Below, in pieces: positions 24,594 through 34,506 of a stretch of 64,000 bases of DNA. Made by a program: the position numbers and the translations under genes. Below the pieces are notes generated by a model. The model was given only the letters and a program-made list of their open reading frames with translations. It had not been told where the DNA came from and did no database searches. Numbering within the stretch: the stretch's first letter is position 1; each line of letters starts with the position of its first letter. Source of the stretch: Anaerotruncus sp. MC2020 (lineage in GTDB: Bacteria > Bacillota > Clostridia > Oscillospirales > Ruminococcaceae); the NCBI GenBank assembly GCA_000701945.1, contig KL370841.1:337150-401149 (forward strand), read 5' to 3'.

Positions 24594-26822
24594 CTACATA
24601 AACTCGTTTATCACAAGTTTTTCTGCGTCCTCTGCTGACATCGGACGTCCCCAGATATAGCCCTGCACATAGTCACATCCGATACTTCGGAGTGCATTAA
24701 GTTGTTCTGTTGCCTCAACACCTTCGGATATAACATCAAGCCTCATGATATGTCCCATCGATATTATTGCTGCAACATATTGCTTTGAAGAATCATTTGA
24801 ATTTATCTTATCAATAAATGACTTGTCGATTTTCAGCAGGTTTGCAGGTATCTTGTTGAGATAACTCAGTGAAGAATAACCTGTTCCAAAATCGTCAATA
24901 GCAAGCTTTACACCCATTTCTCTCAGCTTGTTTATGCATTGAAGAGCTTTTTCAGCCGAATCAATAAGAATGGACTCTGTTATCTCAATTTCCAACTGAT
25001 TGGGAGCAATATCATTGTTATCAATAAGCTCCCGTATCTCTTCGATAAAACCGTTTTTCATCAGATGTCTCGCTGATGCATTAAGGCTAAGTGTAAGATC
25101 AAGTCCCGTCTTTCTGATTAGACTGCTGAAAAATGTAGTTGCTTTTTTAAAGACCATACTGTCGACTTTGTCAATAAGTCCAACCTTTTCAGCGACAGGG
25201 ATAAAGTCTCCGGGAGATACAAAGTTACCGACCTCATCCTTCATACGAGCGAGCGCCTCAAAACCGCGGAGATTATGCTCCATATCAAATTGAGGCTGAA
25301 GATTGAAGTAAATAGTTTCTTTTTTCAGAGCCTTCCTTATTATGTTCTCTATCTCAAGGGTGCGCTCTTTTTTGAGTATCTCAGAAGGATACTTCAGTAT
25401 ATGGTCGCTGCTGTTTGCTTTCTTTATTTCATTCATAGCCAGATTCGCACGTGACAAAAGCGAATCTGCCGTATCTGCATCTGTAGGATATTCAGCATAA
25501 CCAAAGCTCGCAGTCACAAAGATATCACAGCCATCTACTGTCAGATGCTCACTGAGGGCATCTGCGTATTTCACAATGACATTTCTGACAGTATCCTCTG
25601 CATCATATCCGTGGATCACAAGCAGGAACTCGTCACCGTTCAGACGAGTCAGATATTCCACAGCACAAGAGCCGCTGTTATCTGAGATTCCCTTCCAACG
25701 CTTTGCTAATTCAATAAGCACTTGATTTCCCGCTTTAAAACTCAAAGAGTCATTTATGCTCTTGAAATGATTAAGATCTATTGATACAGCGGTAAACTGT
25801 TGTTCTCGCCTGATAAGATCTGCAATATAGTCAGAAGATGCAAAACGGTTAGGTAACTTCGTCAGTGCGTCAGTATAGCTCATATATTTAAGATGTTCTA
25901 TCATCCTGTAGCTATACAACTCTGATGCAAGAATAAATGTTGTAAGCTCAAGTGTTTCTTTGATCGTACTTGCTTTTTCTTCGGTAAAATTAATTGCCCA
26001 GATATAACCTAACAGTTCCTCCTTGAACACTAATGGAAATAATACGATGGTTTTACCGCCTGCACTTGTAATAGAATCATGCCATATAGGATTTCGCTCT
26101 CTGACAAGTTCCATGTCGTGCTCGTTTTTGACTATAAGGCAGTTGCTTCCTGCGATTGTATCGAGCCACGAATAAGCAATATCATAAAAGGCATCGTCTA
26201 CATATTTTTCCATTGGCAGGAGCTTTGTATCCTTTGAAAATGCTTCGCAGAACACAGAACATTTACGCTTTGAAGTATCCATGAGAAGTATGCAACAGTG
26301 TTCGGATTCACAAAGATCCCGGATATCGGAACAGACCTCCTTCATCGCTTCTTGAAAATCATCCGGATTTTGGAGCTTGATACAGGTCTCAAGAACATAA
26401 GAAGCTACAGCTCCTGATGGATTTGACATTCTTTTTGCATCTGGTTTCTGGTTGATATCCATGATATACAGGCAATAGCAGAGATCTTCATCATCTGAAT
26501 ACAGCGGAACAAACGACATATCGAACCATAGATCAAACCTTGTGGGGCGTGCATATGCATGTGCGCATTCCTTCTGTATGGCAGCCTGATAGCAAGCACC
26601 TTCAAAGTTCAGGTCTCGTGGCATATATTCTGTATAATCAGTATTGGGAACGAATTTGTCTTTCAGCATACTCATTCCGTTAATTGGCTTCTCAATGGTA
26701 TCAACATACGCATGGTTACCTGTTACAATACGCATTTTTCCGTAATTGCCGTCATCGAGCTTCTCAACAGACAATACACAAGCCGGTTTATTAATGCCGT
26801 CAACGATTACCTGAAAATTCAT
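24594..26822 (-). CDS. GAF-GGDEF-EAL protein, probable c-di-GMP phosphodiesterase
   Basis: 742-aa soluble protein. An N-terminal PAS-like part (about 1-140) is followed by a GAF-like domain (about 150-310), a GGDEF domain (about 320-470) with motif NGDEF in place of GGDEF, and an EAL domain (about 485-735). The EAL domain keeps FEALARM, the metal Asn in NASARH, IEITES, DDFGTGYSS, the catalytic Lys in LKIDKSFI, and EGVE. This points to active c-di-GMP hydrolysis with a weak or regulatory cyclase domain. No membrane segment is seen. It is a separate transcription unit from the cyclase gene downstream. Confidence 0.9.
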   Translation of the reverse strand: MNFQVIVDGINKPACVLSVEKLDDGNYGKMRIVTGNHAYVDTIEKPINGMSMLKDKFVPNTDYTEYMPRDLNFEGACYQAAIQKECAHAYARPTRFDLWFDMSFVPLYSDDEDLCYCLYIMDINQKPDAKRMSNPSGAVASYVLETCIKLQNPDDFQEAMKEVCSDIRDLCESEHCCILLMDTSKRKCSVFCEAFSKDTKLLPMEKYVDDAFYDIAYSWLDTIAGSNCLIVKNEHDMELVRERNPIWHDSITSAGGKTIVLFPLVFKEELLGYIWAINFTEEKASTIKETLELTTFILASELYSYRMIEHLKYMSYTDALTKLPNRFASSDYIADLIRREQQFTAVSIDLNHFKSINDSLSFKAGNQVLIELAKRWKGISDNSGSCAVEYLTRLNGDEFLLVIHGYDAEDTVRNVIVKYADALSEHLTVDGCDIFVTASFGYAEYPTDADTADSLLSRANLAMNEIKKANSSDHILKYPSEILKKERTLEIENIIRKALKKETIYFNLQPQFDMEHNLRGFEALARMKDEVGNFVSPGDFIPVAEKVGLIDKVDSMVFKKATTFFSSLIRKTGLDLTLSLNASARHLMKNGFIEEIRELIDNNDIAPNQLEIEITESILIDSAEKALQCINKLREMGVKLAIDDFGTGYSSLSYLNKIPANLLKIDKSFIDKINSNDSSKQYVAAIISMGHIMRLDVISEGVEATEQLNALRSIGCDYVQGYIWGRPMSAEDAEKLVINEFM

Positions 26823-27091
26823 GGTTCAACTCCTCCCTAATCCTTTATAAAGAATCAGCTCGCCTCGATTCATAATCATATTCTACCATTTTCGTGTAAT
26901 AACTTCAACGTATTTAGTAAAAGTTTACAAAGAATTTGATAAAATCAGCAACACGAACAAAAGACAGTATTTGAATTTGTGCGATATGCAAAGGCTGCGC
27001 AATTAAGAATATTACGCAGCCTTGTCCTATTGTATCAAATTGCTTTAGTCGGGCGGTGGCTTATTGAAAATATGGGGGGTGTTGAGGGGAG
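26823..27091. other. Intergenic region with one hairpin
   Basis: About 270 bp without a supported gene. AAGGCTGCG / CGCAGCCTT (26991-26999 and 27015-27023) forms a hairpin. The remainder is AT-rich and featureless to my reading. Confidence 0.6.
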
Positions 27092-27151
27092 ACTATGTAA
27101 GTGCATTTATAACAAGATGCTTTTCATCAACAATGAATTGCTCTCTTAGTT

Positions 27152-27494
27152 TTAAATCTCCATGACCTTGCCGTAGTAGACACGAAGGAACTTGTTCAGC
27201 CCTGCAATCATAGCTTCTTTGCCGCATTTGCCTTCGCTGCGTTTTTTCAGTATACACTAATGCCACCCACTTGGGATCTTTGAAATAATCCATAGTATGT
27301 ACCGAGTCGTAGATCCATTCTGCTTCTTCATACGATTCACTATCCGGAAGAATGTATATTCCAAGAGTCATTTTCTCAAAGCCGCGTTTTTCAAGCTTTG
27401 ATTTGAATGGTTCCAGTTCTTCCCTTGCCTCTTCTAACGTAATTTGCTCAAGAGGAAGAACGACGTCAAACAAACAAGGTTGCCCGACCATCAT
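27152..27494 (-). pseudogene. Frameshifted hypothetical gene
   Basis: The N-terminal part reads MMVGQPCLFDVVLPLEQI to about FKDPKWVALVYTE in one frame. The likely continuation (SEGKCGKEAMIAGLNKFL and VYYGKVMEI, ending at 27152) is in another frame, so a frameshift lies near 27245. The family was not recognised. It abuts a relaxase fragment and is probably mobile-element debris. Confidence 0.5.
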
Positions 27495-27508
27495 ATAATC
27501 CTCTGCTG

Positions 27509-27742
27509 TTGCATCCGTACCAGGAGTTCAAAAATACTCGTGAGATGTATGGTAAGACTGACGGGATACGTTACTATCACTTCGTCCAGTCACACCCCAG
27601 CGGCTACAAGATAGAGCCTGCACTTGCCCACAAGATAGCAGTCGGGTTCGCGGAGCGTGCATTCAAAGGACACGAGGTTGTAGTCGCTACTCACACCGAC
27701 GCTGACCATGTAATTTTGTATGCTGCTGCAATTGAAATATAA
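27509..27742 (+). pseudogene. Relaxase (MobA/VirD2-type) N-terminal fragment
   Basis: 77 residues with the relaxase pattern YGKTDGIRYYHFVQS, IEPALAHKIAVGFAERAF and GHEVVVATHTDADHV, cut off before the HxH metal motif and the remainder of a protein normally over 400 aa. It has no proper start codon. It is the remnant of a mobilizable element. Confidence 0.82.
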
Positions 27743-28045
27743 CGATTTAAAGCATTTTTATCTTGTCGCATTATACAACATACATATTTTAGAATTGTAT
27801 AATCATACAAAAAAATACAAATATGTATATTATTAACAAAAATATATTTGACTTTATTCGCATGCAATGATATTATTACTATATAAGATACAATGATACT
27901 TTATATAATTTTTCAATATCATCTTCTTTGCCGTATTTGACAAGAAACTTATGTTGACTGTCATTATCGTTTATCAGAAATAAGCCTCCGAAACAACTTT
28001 TACTAAGAGGCATGGAAGTAAGATTATTTAGGAGCGGAATACGTT
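27743..28045. other. AT-rich intergenic region upstream of phosphorelay operon
   Basis: About 300 bp, very AT-rich. It contains a promoter TTGACT (27848-27853), 17 bp, TATTAT (27871-27876), giving a leader of about 160 nt before the hybrid kinase. I see no riboswitch pattern in it. Confidence 0.6.
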
Positions 28046-30580
28046 ATGAAAAAAACTATGGTCATTATTGTTAACGTGTTCATTATGATTGCTATGCTGA
28101 TCTTTGTGGTTCTGTATTCCAATACTCAGAGCCAAAACACAGCGCAAAGACAGATAGAACATTTTGAAAATACCACGATCGCGATGGAACGTGTTACTGA
28201 GAATTATCTTGAAGGCGAACAACGCATCTGCGATGTGTGGGCACGCTATATCAACAGCAGGAACATGACAATTGACGAAGCCGTTTCCTTCATCCGGATC
28301 TCTCATGTGCTTCCTAACGCTTCTGCCCATATTGTGTTTCTTGATTCGCTGTCCGGGCTCTCTTCAAAAGCAAGGCAGGACGCCCCTGACGATTACAGCG
28401 TTTCTTATGCGCGGGTGTCTCTCCTCGAAGATGTGCGCTGGATCTCTGACATCGGAAGCTCCATTAATATCTCCCGTGCATATACGAATCCGGTCAACGG
28501 CGAACAATCTCTGGCGTTCTGCAATCTTATAACCCTTTTTGATCCGGATACCGATGTTCCCAAAGACGCCATATTGCTGCGTGTACTGCCAATATCAGAA
28601 TTGGAGCAGAAATGGATCTTTCCTCAGGAAGAGTATGAAAATGCTGAGCTTTCCATGATCGATGCGGACGGCAATTATATCATCAAGGATCATTCTTTCA
28701 AAAATTCCAATTTCTTTGAATTTTACAGGTCTTACAATTCCGGTGATACTGCTGCACAGGAGCTATTTGAAAAAATCACTTCTTCAACCGGTTCATTTTC
28801 TATGTATAATTCCCGCGGCGAGAAATGTATCCTCGCATATACTCCGATCGCTTCAAAAGCGGAATGGGTGCTTCTCAGCTTTATGCCGATGAATGAGCTG
28901 AACGTCAACACTGAAAACTGGATGCTGGTCGGAATTGTTTCAGTCGGTCTTCTGATCCTGTTCGTGTTTGATCTGACAGTTATGCTTTACTTCAATCAGA
29001 AACTTCATGCAGCAGCAAGAGAAGCGGCATTTGCGAACCAAGCAAAGACAGATTTTCTCTCAACGATGTCACATGATATCCGCACGCCGATGAACGCGAT
29101 CATCGGTCTGACAACGATCGCAAAAAAGAATCTCGACGATACGGAATCAGTCCGTGAGAATCTGCAAAAGATTACGCTGGCGAGCAATCATTTGCTCACT
29201 CTGATCAATGATATCCTTGATATTTCCAAGGTCGAGAGCGGAAAACTGATCCTCAGCCCGCAAACCTTCTCTATCGTCGAGGCAGTGGAAAATCTTGTGA
29301 ACATTTCTCAGCCGATGATCAAGGAAAAGAACATCGAGTTTCACTTCCGCATCAGTCGGATGGAAAAAGAATATCTCTACGCCGATCAGCTTCGGCTGAA
29401 TCAGATATATATCAACATCCTTTCCAACGCCATCAAATACACAGAACCCGGCGGTCATGTCAGCGTGGATATGCGCGAGGATGAAAGCAAGAAACCCGGA
29501 TGTGTGCAGCTGACCTATATCGTATCCGATTCCGGCATCGGAATGAGTCCGGAGTATATGGCAAATATGTATCAGCCGTTTTCGCGCCAGACAGACAGTC
29601 GTGTAAACAGCATTCAAGGAACCGGACTCGGACTTGCCATCACAAAGCAAATGGTAGATCTTATGAACGGCACGATCAACTGCCAGAGCGAACCCGGAAA
29701 AGGAACGACATTTAACGTGATACTTGATATTCCAATTGCGGAACGACAAAGAGAAGATATGGTGCTTGAGCCGATGGATGTCCTGATCGTGGATGATGAT
29801 CCGATCCTGCTGGAAACCGCAGCCGATACGCTTAAATCACTCGGAGTGACTGCCGACTGTGCGGAAAGTGCGTCCAAAGCTCTCGAAATGATTTCGCATC
29901 GGCACGAAACTGAACAGGATTACAGCATTGTGATACTCGACTGGAAAATGCCTGATATCGACGGCATCGAAATGACGCGCCGCATTCGTTCGACGGTTTC
30001 GCCGGACATCCCAATCCTGTTGATTTCCGCTTATGACAGAACAGATATTGAGGGTGCTGCGAAGAAAGCCGGCGCAAACGCATTCATCAGCAAGCCTCTG
30101 TTTCGCTCCACGCTTTACGATACAATCAACGATGTTCTCGGCACTGGTGCAAAATTCGCTGAGCCTGAGAATGACTATTCTGATTTGCATGGAATGAACA
30201 TCCTGATCGCAGAGGATTTTGATGTCAACTGGGAAGTCATTTCGGCCCTCCTGGAAATGTATGGAATCAATACAGAACGTGCTGAAAACGGACGTATCTG
30301 CGTCGAAAAAATCAAATCAGCAGCAGAAGGAAGTTATGATCTTATCTTTATGGATATACAAATGCCGGAGATGAACGGGCTCGATGCCACTAAAAATATC
30401 CGCGCGCTGGATGATCCGTGGGCATCATCCATTCCTATCATCGCCATGACGGCGGATGCGTTTTCCGAAAACGTCACCGAATGTCTGAACGCCGGTATGA
30501 ACGGACATATCTCAAAACCGGTAGACATTAAGCTCGTCATCAAGGAAATTTACAGAATCAAGGAGGAAAAAAAGATATGA
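28046..30580 (+). CDS. Hybrid sensor histidine kinase with two receiver domains
   Basis: 844-aa membrane kinase. TM1 is at about 4-24, an extracytoplasmic sensor of about 270 residues follows (dCache-like by size), and TM2 is at about 297-318. The H-box is MSHDIRTPMNAIIG (His near 341), with the ATPase domain N-box NILSNAIKYTEPGG and G-boxes SDSGIGMS and GTGLGLAI. Receiver 1 (about 581-700) has DVLIVDDDP and ILDWKMPDIDG; receiver 2 (about 718-835) has NILIAEDFDVN and FMDIQMPEMNG. Its stop overlaps the start of a solute-binding lipoprotein (ATGA). The operon continues to a REC-GGDEF-EAL protein and a free Hpt protein, forming a full phosphorelay. Confidence 0.93.
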   Translation: MKKTMVIIVNVFIMIAMLIFVVLYSNTQSQNTAQRQIEHFENTTIAMERVTENYLEGEQRICDVWARYINSRNMTIDEAVSFIRISHVLPNASAHIVFLDSLSGLSSKARQDAPDDYSVSYARVSLLEDVRWISDIGSSINISRAYTNPVNGEQSLAFCNLITLFDPDTDVPKDAILLRVLPISELEQKWIFPQEEYENAELSMIDADGNYIIKDHSFKNSNFFEFYRSYNSGDTAAQELFEKITSSTGSFSMYNSRGEKCILAYTPIASKAEWVLLSFMPMNELNVNTENWMLVGIVSVGLLILFVFDLTVMLYFNQKLHAAAREAAFANQAKTDFLSTMSHDIRTPMNAIIGLTTIAKKNLDDTESVRENLQKITLASNHLLTLINDILDISKVESGKLILSPQTFSIVEAVENLVNISQPMIKEKNIEFHFRISRMEKEYLYADQLRLNQIYINILSNAIKYTEPGGHVSVDMREDESKKPGCVQLTYIVSDSGIGMSPEYMANMYQPFSRQTDSRVNSIQGTGLGLAITKQMVDLMNGTINCQSEPGKGTTFNVILDIPIAERQREDMVLEPMDVLIVDDDPILLETAADTLKSLGVTADCAESASKALEMISHRHETEQDYSIVILDWKMPDIDGIEMTRRIRSTVSPDIPILLISAYDRTDIEGAAKKAGANAFISKPLFRSTLYDTINDVLGTGAKFAEPENDYSDLHGMNILIAEDFDVNWEVISALLEMYGINTERAENGRICVEKIKSAAEGSYDLIFMDIQMPEMNGLDATKNIRALDDPWASSIPIIAMTADAFSENVTECLNAGMNGHISKPVDIKLVIKEIYRIKEEKKI

Positions 30581-31866
30581 AAAAGCTCTCCTGCATGATT
30601 TCAGCTATATTCATGGCCGTATCTCTGACGGCCTGCGGCAGCAAAATGAATGAAGAATCAGACTCAGGATTCGAGCCGCATCTCGATACAAATACCAGCT
30701 GCAGCATCACAGTAGCGGGAAGCTATGATAACTTTGAAGCATTGGAAGCGGAGTTTGACCGCTTCAACGAAGTATATCCGAATGTACGACTCAGTTATGT
30801 GAAACTGGATGACTATAACAATACGATATCGATGGCACTGCAAGGAAATGACCCGCCCAACATTTTCTTCTCCAATGCCGGGATGAAAGGAAACACAAAA
30901 TACGATCAGATGTTTGCGCTTGCGGAGGATCTTTCTGACCCTGAGCTGTCGCTGAATCTCGACTGCATTCGCTCCGGTCTGATTAACCATGATAAAGATG
31001 ACCAAGTGGTGATGATACCTGTTTTTTCCAGAACTTATGGCATGCTGGTGAACAACGATCTGTTCAAAAAAGAAGGTCTCAGCGTCCCGTCAACATGGAC
31101 AGAGCTGCTGACGGTGTGCGAAGCATTCCACAGCAAAGGTTACACCAGTCCCATGATGGGTTACAGTCTCAAGTCCTCCGGCTGTTTTATGAACACGGTC
31201 GCTTATCCTGCCTTTGCAGCCACACTTGCATCGAACCCGGAAGCCCTTGAACTTGCCAATGCATTAGATCCTGCGGCAGGAGAATATATGCGTCCGGCGC
31301 TGAACACAGTAGAACAGCTGATACGAAACGGATGTATTGATCTCAATGCGTGTGATGAAATTGAAGACAACTACACCCAGGTGATCCTGCGTTTTTTTGA
31401 AGGCGATGTACCGATGATGATCTGTACCGGGGATACTGTATCCGGCACGAAGAAACGAGAAAGCCAGTCGGAAGCGTTCACCAATGAGCCTTTTGAATAT
31501 ACATTTTCACCGATACCTTTGACAGATGATGGCGGATACTTTATTGACAGTCCATCCATCGAGTTCTCTGTCAACAAGAACTGTGATAATCCGGATATGA
31601 CAAATGAATTTATGAGATTTCTGATCACAAAAGAAGAGCTGAATAATATGGCATCCCTGAAGCGTCTGATGACGCCTACCACGGATCTGTCCTTTGATTC
31701 GGTTTACGCTCCTTTCGGCCAGATACCATCTGATCGCATTATTTCACCGGAAATGCTCGGGATCACGGATCCGCTCACGGTCCAGATGCGTGTCGCGGCA
31801 TTCCAAGTCGGAAAAGGTGAGCTTAGTATAGATGAAGCCGCCGCAATGTATGGAAGTTATGAATAG
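30577..31866 (+). CDS. Sugar-type ABC solute-binding lipoprotein, probable sensor partner
   Basis: 429-aa extracellular solute-binding protein family 1. The lipobox is LTACG after a short signal. Typical segments are ITVAGSYDNFEALEAEFDRF, VVMIPVFSRTYGMLVNNDLF and VPSTWTELLTVCEAF. No permease or ATPase genes are nearby; it sits between a hybrid kinase (4-bp overlap) and a c-di-GMP effector. It therefore probably delivers ligand information to the kinase sensor domain and may not feed a transporter. The ligand is likely an oligosaccharide, by family only. Confidence 0.88.
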   Translation: MKKLSCMISAIFMAVSLTACGSKMNEESDSGFEPHLDTNTSCSITVAGSYDNFEALEAEFDRFNEVYPNVRLSYVKLDDYNNTISMALQGNDPPNIFFSNAGMKGNTKYDQMFALAEDLSDPELSLNLDCIRSGLINHDKDDQVVMIPVFSRTYGMLVNNDLFKKEGLSVPSTWTELLTVCEAFHSKGYTSPMMGYSLKSSGCFMNTVAYPAFAATLASNPEALELANALDPAAGEYMRPALNTVEQLIRNGCIDLNACDEIEDNYTQVILRFFEGDVPMMICTGDTVSGTKKRESQSEAFTNEPFEYTFSPIPLTDDGGYFIDSPSIEFSVNKNCDNPDMTNEFMRFLITKEELNNMASLKRLMTPTTDLSFDSVYAPFGQIPSDRIISPEMLGITDPLTVQMRVAAFQVGKGELSIDEAAAMYGSYE

Positions 31867-31880
31867 GAAGGAACATAGTT

Positions 31881-33596
31881 ATGAATGCTAAAAAATCTTT
31901 TAGTATATCTGAAGAAAGAAGACGTATTTTACTTGTCGAGGACGATTATGTGAATCAGGAAATGCTGAAGGCGACGCTTGGTGATGTATATGACATCGTG
32001 ATCGCGGAAACCGGAGAGGAAGCGCTGGAAATCATTCAAAATCAGCATGAAACTCTCAGTATAGTTCTGCTCGATCTCAATCTTCCCGGCATTCAGGGTA
32101 CCGACGTCCTCAGCAGGATAAAAAATGCTCCACAATATTCCCGTCTTCCGGTCATTGTGATGACATCGGACAACGAGGCGGAGGTAGAATGCCTGAAACT
32201 TGGAGCAATAGATTTTATACCGAAGCCGTACCCTGCTTCAAAAGTGATCCTAGCCCGCATACTGCGAACGATAGAGCTCTCCGAAGACAGAGAGACGCTC
32301 CGGCTGACAGAACGGGATCAGCTGACCGGTCTTTACAACAAGGAATTCTTCTATCACTATGCCGCGCAATTCGATCTGTATCACAAAGAAGCACCAACGG
32401 ATGCGATCGTGTTTGATGTCAATCATTTTCATACATACAACGACCGTTACGGAAAAGCCAGCGGAGACGAGCTTCTGAAAAAAATCGCAAACAATGCAAT
32501 GTCATATCTGGATGAGATTGGTGGCATCGTTTGCCGAAGCGTAGCAGATACCTTTATGATGTACTGCATACACACAGACAATTACGAAGAACTGCTCGCA
32601 CGTCTGTCTGCCTGTCTCGACGAGGACAGTATAAGCGGAAACCGTGTGCGTCTCAGAATGGGCGTTTACGTCAATGCTGATAAAAATGTTGACATAGAAC
32701 GCAGATTTGACCGCGCAAAAATGGCGGCGGATACTGCCCGTGATCATCTGAATGCTCCGATCGGCTTCTTTGATCATTCAATGCGTGAAGCGGAGATCCT
32801 TGAAGAACAGCTGATCGACGGTTTTCACACAGCACTCCGTGAAAAGCAGTTTGTCGTATACTATCAGCCAAAATTCGATGTAAAACAGGACGTTCCGGTT
32901 TTAAGCAGCGCGGAAGCACTGGTACGCTGGAAACATCCGACGCTTGGACTGGTAAGTCCCGGTGTGTTTATTCCTCTGTTTGAGAAAAACGGACTGATTC
33001 AGGAGCTTGATAACTACGTCTGGTCGCAGGTCGCATCACAGATCAAAGACTGGAAGGAAAACTTGAATATTATCCTGCCTGTCTCGGTAAACGTATCCCG
33101 TATCAATCTGTACGACCCGAAACTGACAGACAAGCTCCTGAATATCACTGAAATGAACGGACTGACCACTGAAAACCTTTTACTTGAAATTACCGAATCG
33201 GCATATACGGAAAAAACCGATCAAATCATTACAACAGTCAAAAATCTGCGAAAGCTTGGTTTTTACATCGAAATGGATGATTTTGGCTGCGGTTATTCTT
33301 CTTTGAGTATGCTGATCGATATGCCGATAGATGCTCTTAAGCTGGATATACAGTTCATACGCAGTGCATTCAAAGAGCAGAAGGATACCAGACTCCTCGA
33401 AGCAATGATCGGGCTTGCAAAATCCTTTGAAGTACCGACGATCGCCGAGGGCGTGGAAACAGCTGAGCAGTATGCCGAGCTGAAAGCTATGGGCTGCAAT
33501 ATTATCCAGGGCTATTATTTCTCCCGTCCGCTTCCAAAAGAAGAATTTGAAAAATTGATCATCAATGAACTGAAAAAGGAGGAACACGTATGCTAA
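31881..33596 (+). CDS. Response regulator REC-GGDEF-EAL (c-di-GMP effector)
   Basis: 571-aa protein. The receiver (about 13-133) has LLVEDDYVN and the phospho-Asp in LLDLNLPGIQG. The GGDEF-like domain (about 145-300) is degenerate: the signature site reads RSVADTF, so no cyclase activity is expected. The EAL domain (about 315-560) is intact, with AEALVRW, NVSRINLY, LEITES, DDFGCGYSS, LKLDIQFI and EGVE. Thus it is a phosphodiesterase controlled by phosphorylation. It is preceded by an AGGAAGG site. The final seven bases overlap the Hpt gene. Confidence 0.92.
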   Translation: MNAKKSFSISEERRRILLVEDDYVNQEMLKATLGDVYDIVIAETGEEALEIIQNQHETLSIVLLDLNLPGIQGTDVLSRIKNAPQYSRLPVIVMTSDNEAEVECLKLGAIDFIPKPYPASKVILARILRTIELSEDRETLRLTERDQLTGLYNKEFFYHYAAQFDLYHKEAPTDAIVFDVNHFHTYNDRYGKASGDELLKKIANNAMSYLDEIGGIVCRSVADTFMMYCIHTDNYEELLARLSACLDEDSISGNRVRLRMGVYVNADKNVDIERRFDRAKMAADTARDHLNAPIGFFDHSMREAEILEEQLIDGFHTALREKQFVVYYQPKFDVKQDVPVLSSAEALVRWKHPTLGLVSPGVFIPLFEKNGLIQELDNYVWSQVASQIKDWKENLNIILPVSVNVSRINLYDPKLTDKLLNITEMNGLTTENLLLEITESAYTEKTDQIITTVKNLRKLGFYIEMDDFGCGYSSLSMLIDMPIDALKLDIQFIRSAFKEQKDTRLLEAMIGLAKSFEVPTIAEGVETAEQYAELKAMGCNIIQGYYFSRPLPKEEFEKLIINELKKEEHVC

Positions 33597-33925
33597 CTGT
33601 TGAAAGACTTCAGGAATACGGCGCGGATACGAAAACAGGTCTGTCGCGCTGCGCCGGTAACGAAGCTCTGTATCTTCGTCTCGTGGGCATCACCATTCAG
33701 GAGCTGTCCTCCTGTGCGCTAGGAGAAGCATTAGAAGCAGGTGATCTCGACAAAGCATACTTTATCGCACATAAACTGAAAGGCGGCGTAAATAATATGG
33801 CACTCACGCCGATTGCCGACCCGTTGAGTGAGCTTACTGAATTGCTTCGGAATAAAACGCCGGGAGATTATAATGCACTTTACGCCAAGATTACCGCCAA
33901 AACAAATGAACTTGCCGCACTATAG
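33590..33925 (+). CDS. Stand-alone Hpt (histidine phosphotransfer) protein
   Basis: 111-aa helical protein with the Hpt motif AHKLKGGVNNMAL (phospho-His near 63). It is the last gene of the operon and overlaps the c-di-GMP effector gene. It would carry phosphate between the receiver domains of the hybrid kinase and the REC domain of the effector. Confidence 0.85.
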   Translation: MLTVERLQEYGADTKTGLSRCAGNEALYLRLVGITIQELSSCALGEALEAGDLDKAYFIAHKLKGGVNNMALTPIADPLSELTELLRNKTPGDYNALYAKITAKTNELAAL

Positions 33926-33980
33926 TTGATAAAAAGCAGAAAAACTAAAGACAGCTGTAATAAACGGAGGAGTACGTGCA

Positions 33981-34217
33981 ATGGATAACGGATTCTCCAT
34001 ATTGATGCTTATTTTCGGAGCAGCTGTTATGCTGTACGCCGCGATTTTGTCTTCGGGGAATTACAAACTTCTGCCGCTTACAGTTCAGCCCTCGCTGAGA
34101 AGAAAGGATAAAAAGGGGCAGACCAAACATATCGCTGCTGTAACAGCTGTCGTAGCAGTCCCCTTATTTTATCCGTATCTATCATTATTTCGCTTTTTAT
34201 GTTTTTATAAAAGATAA
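33981..34217 (+). pseudogene. Truncated copy of the small membrane protein gene at 19 kb
   Basis: The first 55 or so residues (MDNGFSILMLIFGAAVMLY, SLRRKDKKGQTKHIAAVT) nearly match the gene at 19024-19350. After VVAVP a deletion and frame change give an unrelated tail. A good GGAGG site still precedes the ATG, so a shortened product could be made. Confidence 0.75.
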
Positions 34218-34245
34218 TCGGGAACAGCTAATTAAGCCGTTCCCG
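34206..34245 (+). terminator. Terminator
   Basis: ATCGGGAACAGC / GCCGTTCCCGAT stem plus T run, the same stem type as at 14.4 and 16.1 kb. Confidence 0.8.
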
Positions 34246-34506
34246 ATGTTTTTATATAATTAGCAGAGCTTTACAGGCTGTTTAGGTTCAAAAATAGTTG
34301 CCATATGAGGGATGCTTTAATGCAGCAGCTCTGTATAATCGGTCAGATCCCGTACAGAGCTGCTGTTGTTTTATCAAATTTAGTTGGCGTAAAAGTCACG
34401 ATTATCGCCTCGAAATTGTATTTAATACAATTTCGAGGCAAAAATCAAGAGAATCATGAAATATTATTGAAATTATCAGAATACCAATAAATGGTTGAAT
34501 TGGATT
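34246..34506. other. Intergenic region with two further hairpins
   Basis: No gene supported. It holds an AGCAGCTCTGTA / TACAGAGCTGCT terminator-like hairpin (34324-34364), related to the one at 14.26 kb, and a perfect 33-nt hairpin at 34407-34439 (15-bp arms, TTA loop). The latter ends beside an AATAAATGGTTGAATTGG stretch also similar to 14.2 kb. Confidence 0.65.

Noticed and set aside
27871..28045. c-di-GMP or other riboswitch in the leader of the phosphorelay operon
   Set aside because: I looked for a GEMM-like conserved core because of the c-di-GMP genes, but the leader is AT-rich and shows no matching motifs.
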